Part shown: one piece after another, positions 20,494 through 20,494 of the stretch
Numbering within the stretch: position 1 is the stretch's first letter
Layout of the letters: each line of letters begins with the position of its first letter
Assembly (NCBI GenBank): GCA_020062805.1
Contig: JAGUVP010000091.1
Location: 1 to 20,494, forward strand
Source: Candidatus Bipolaricaulis sp.
Lineage (GTDB): Bacteria; Bipolaricaulota; Bipolaricaulia; Bipolaricaulales; Bipolaricaulaceae
Direction: 5' to 3'
DNA: 20,494 bases
Position numbers and translations under genes: made by a program
The notes under the pieces: generated by a model
The model's input: only the letters and a program-made list of their open reading frames with translations
Told to the model about the DNA's origin: nothing
Databases searched by the model: none

Positions 20494-20494
20494 G

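Noticed and set aside
1..20494. CRISPR array
   Set aside because: No regularly spaced short repeats were found; the only tandem repetition is the protein-level Ig repeat at 3846-4862.

Overview
This 20.5 kb window is GC-rich bacterial chromosome. It carries a tRNA with an encoded CCA end, two lipoproteins with clear lipoboxes, and Shine-Dalgarno motifs of the AGGAGG type. No gene fixes the species. The gene content would fit an uncultured GC-rich lineage, but that is only an impression. The left half looks like ordinary chromosome. The right half, from about 9.3 kb, is an accessory or defence region, and its HEPN and PIN genes look less GC-rich by eye.

Left half (1-9250). A gene tail is followed by a DUF89 damage-control phosphatase, a Fur-family regulator and tRNA-Leu(CAA). 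Only 10 nt after the tRNA comes a small CxxC protein of unknown role, then a ComEA-like helix-hairpin-helix membrane protein. Next are a double-GNAT acetyltransferase and a 795-residue lipoprotein that joins four Ig-like repeats to a parvulin prolyl isomerase. Convergent to it is a PKD lipoprotein. Then come an orphan small-RNA transcription unit, a LOG-family nucleotide hydrolase, and a promoter with a roughly 290-nt structured leader. The leader precedes a second double-GNAT gene, which ends in a strong hairpin terminator.

Right half (9339-20494). This part stacks systems of the toxin-antitoxin and abortive-infection kind. The first is an HTH-fused minimal nucleotidyltransferase overlapping a HEPN gene, with two operator-like palindromes 21 bp apart over its promoter. 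The second is an AbiEi/AbiEii pair on the minus strand with two inverted repeats in its promoter. After IS110-like debris come a stand-alone Swt1-like HEPN protein and a complete ISL3-family insertion sequence. A PIN-domain protein follows, translationally coupled to a large single-chain restriction-modification enzyme that runs off the right edge.

The ISL3 element is intact: 25-bp imperfect terminal repeats and a perfect 8-bp target duplication. Removing it and one copy of the duplication restores a 60-codon cysteine-rich gene with its own promoter and ribosome binding site. The insertion therefore broke a small gene that six-frame reading cannot show. The other leading candidates for undescribed biology are the leader RNA before the second GNAT gene, the orphan small RNA near 7.0 kb, the Ig-parvulin fusion, and the restriction-modification/PIN operon.
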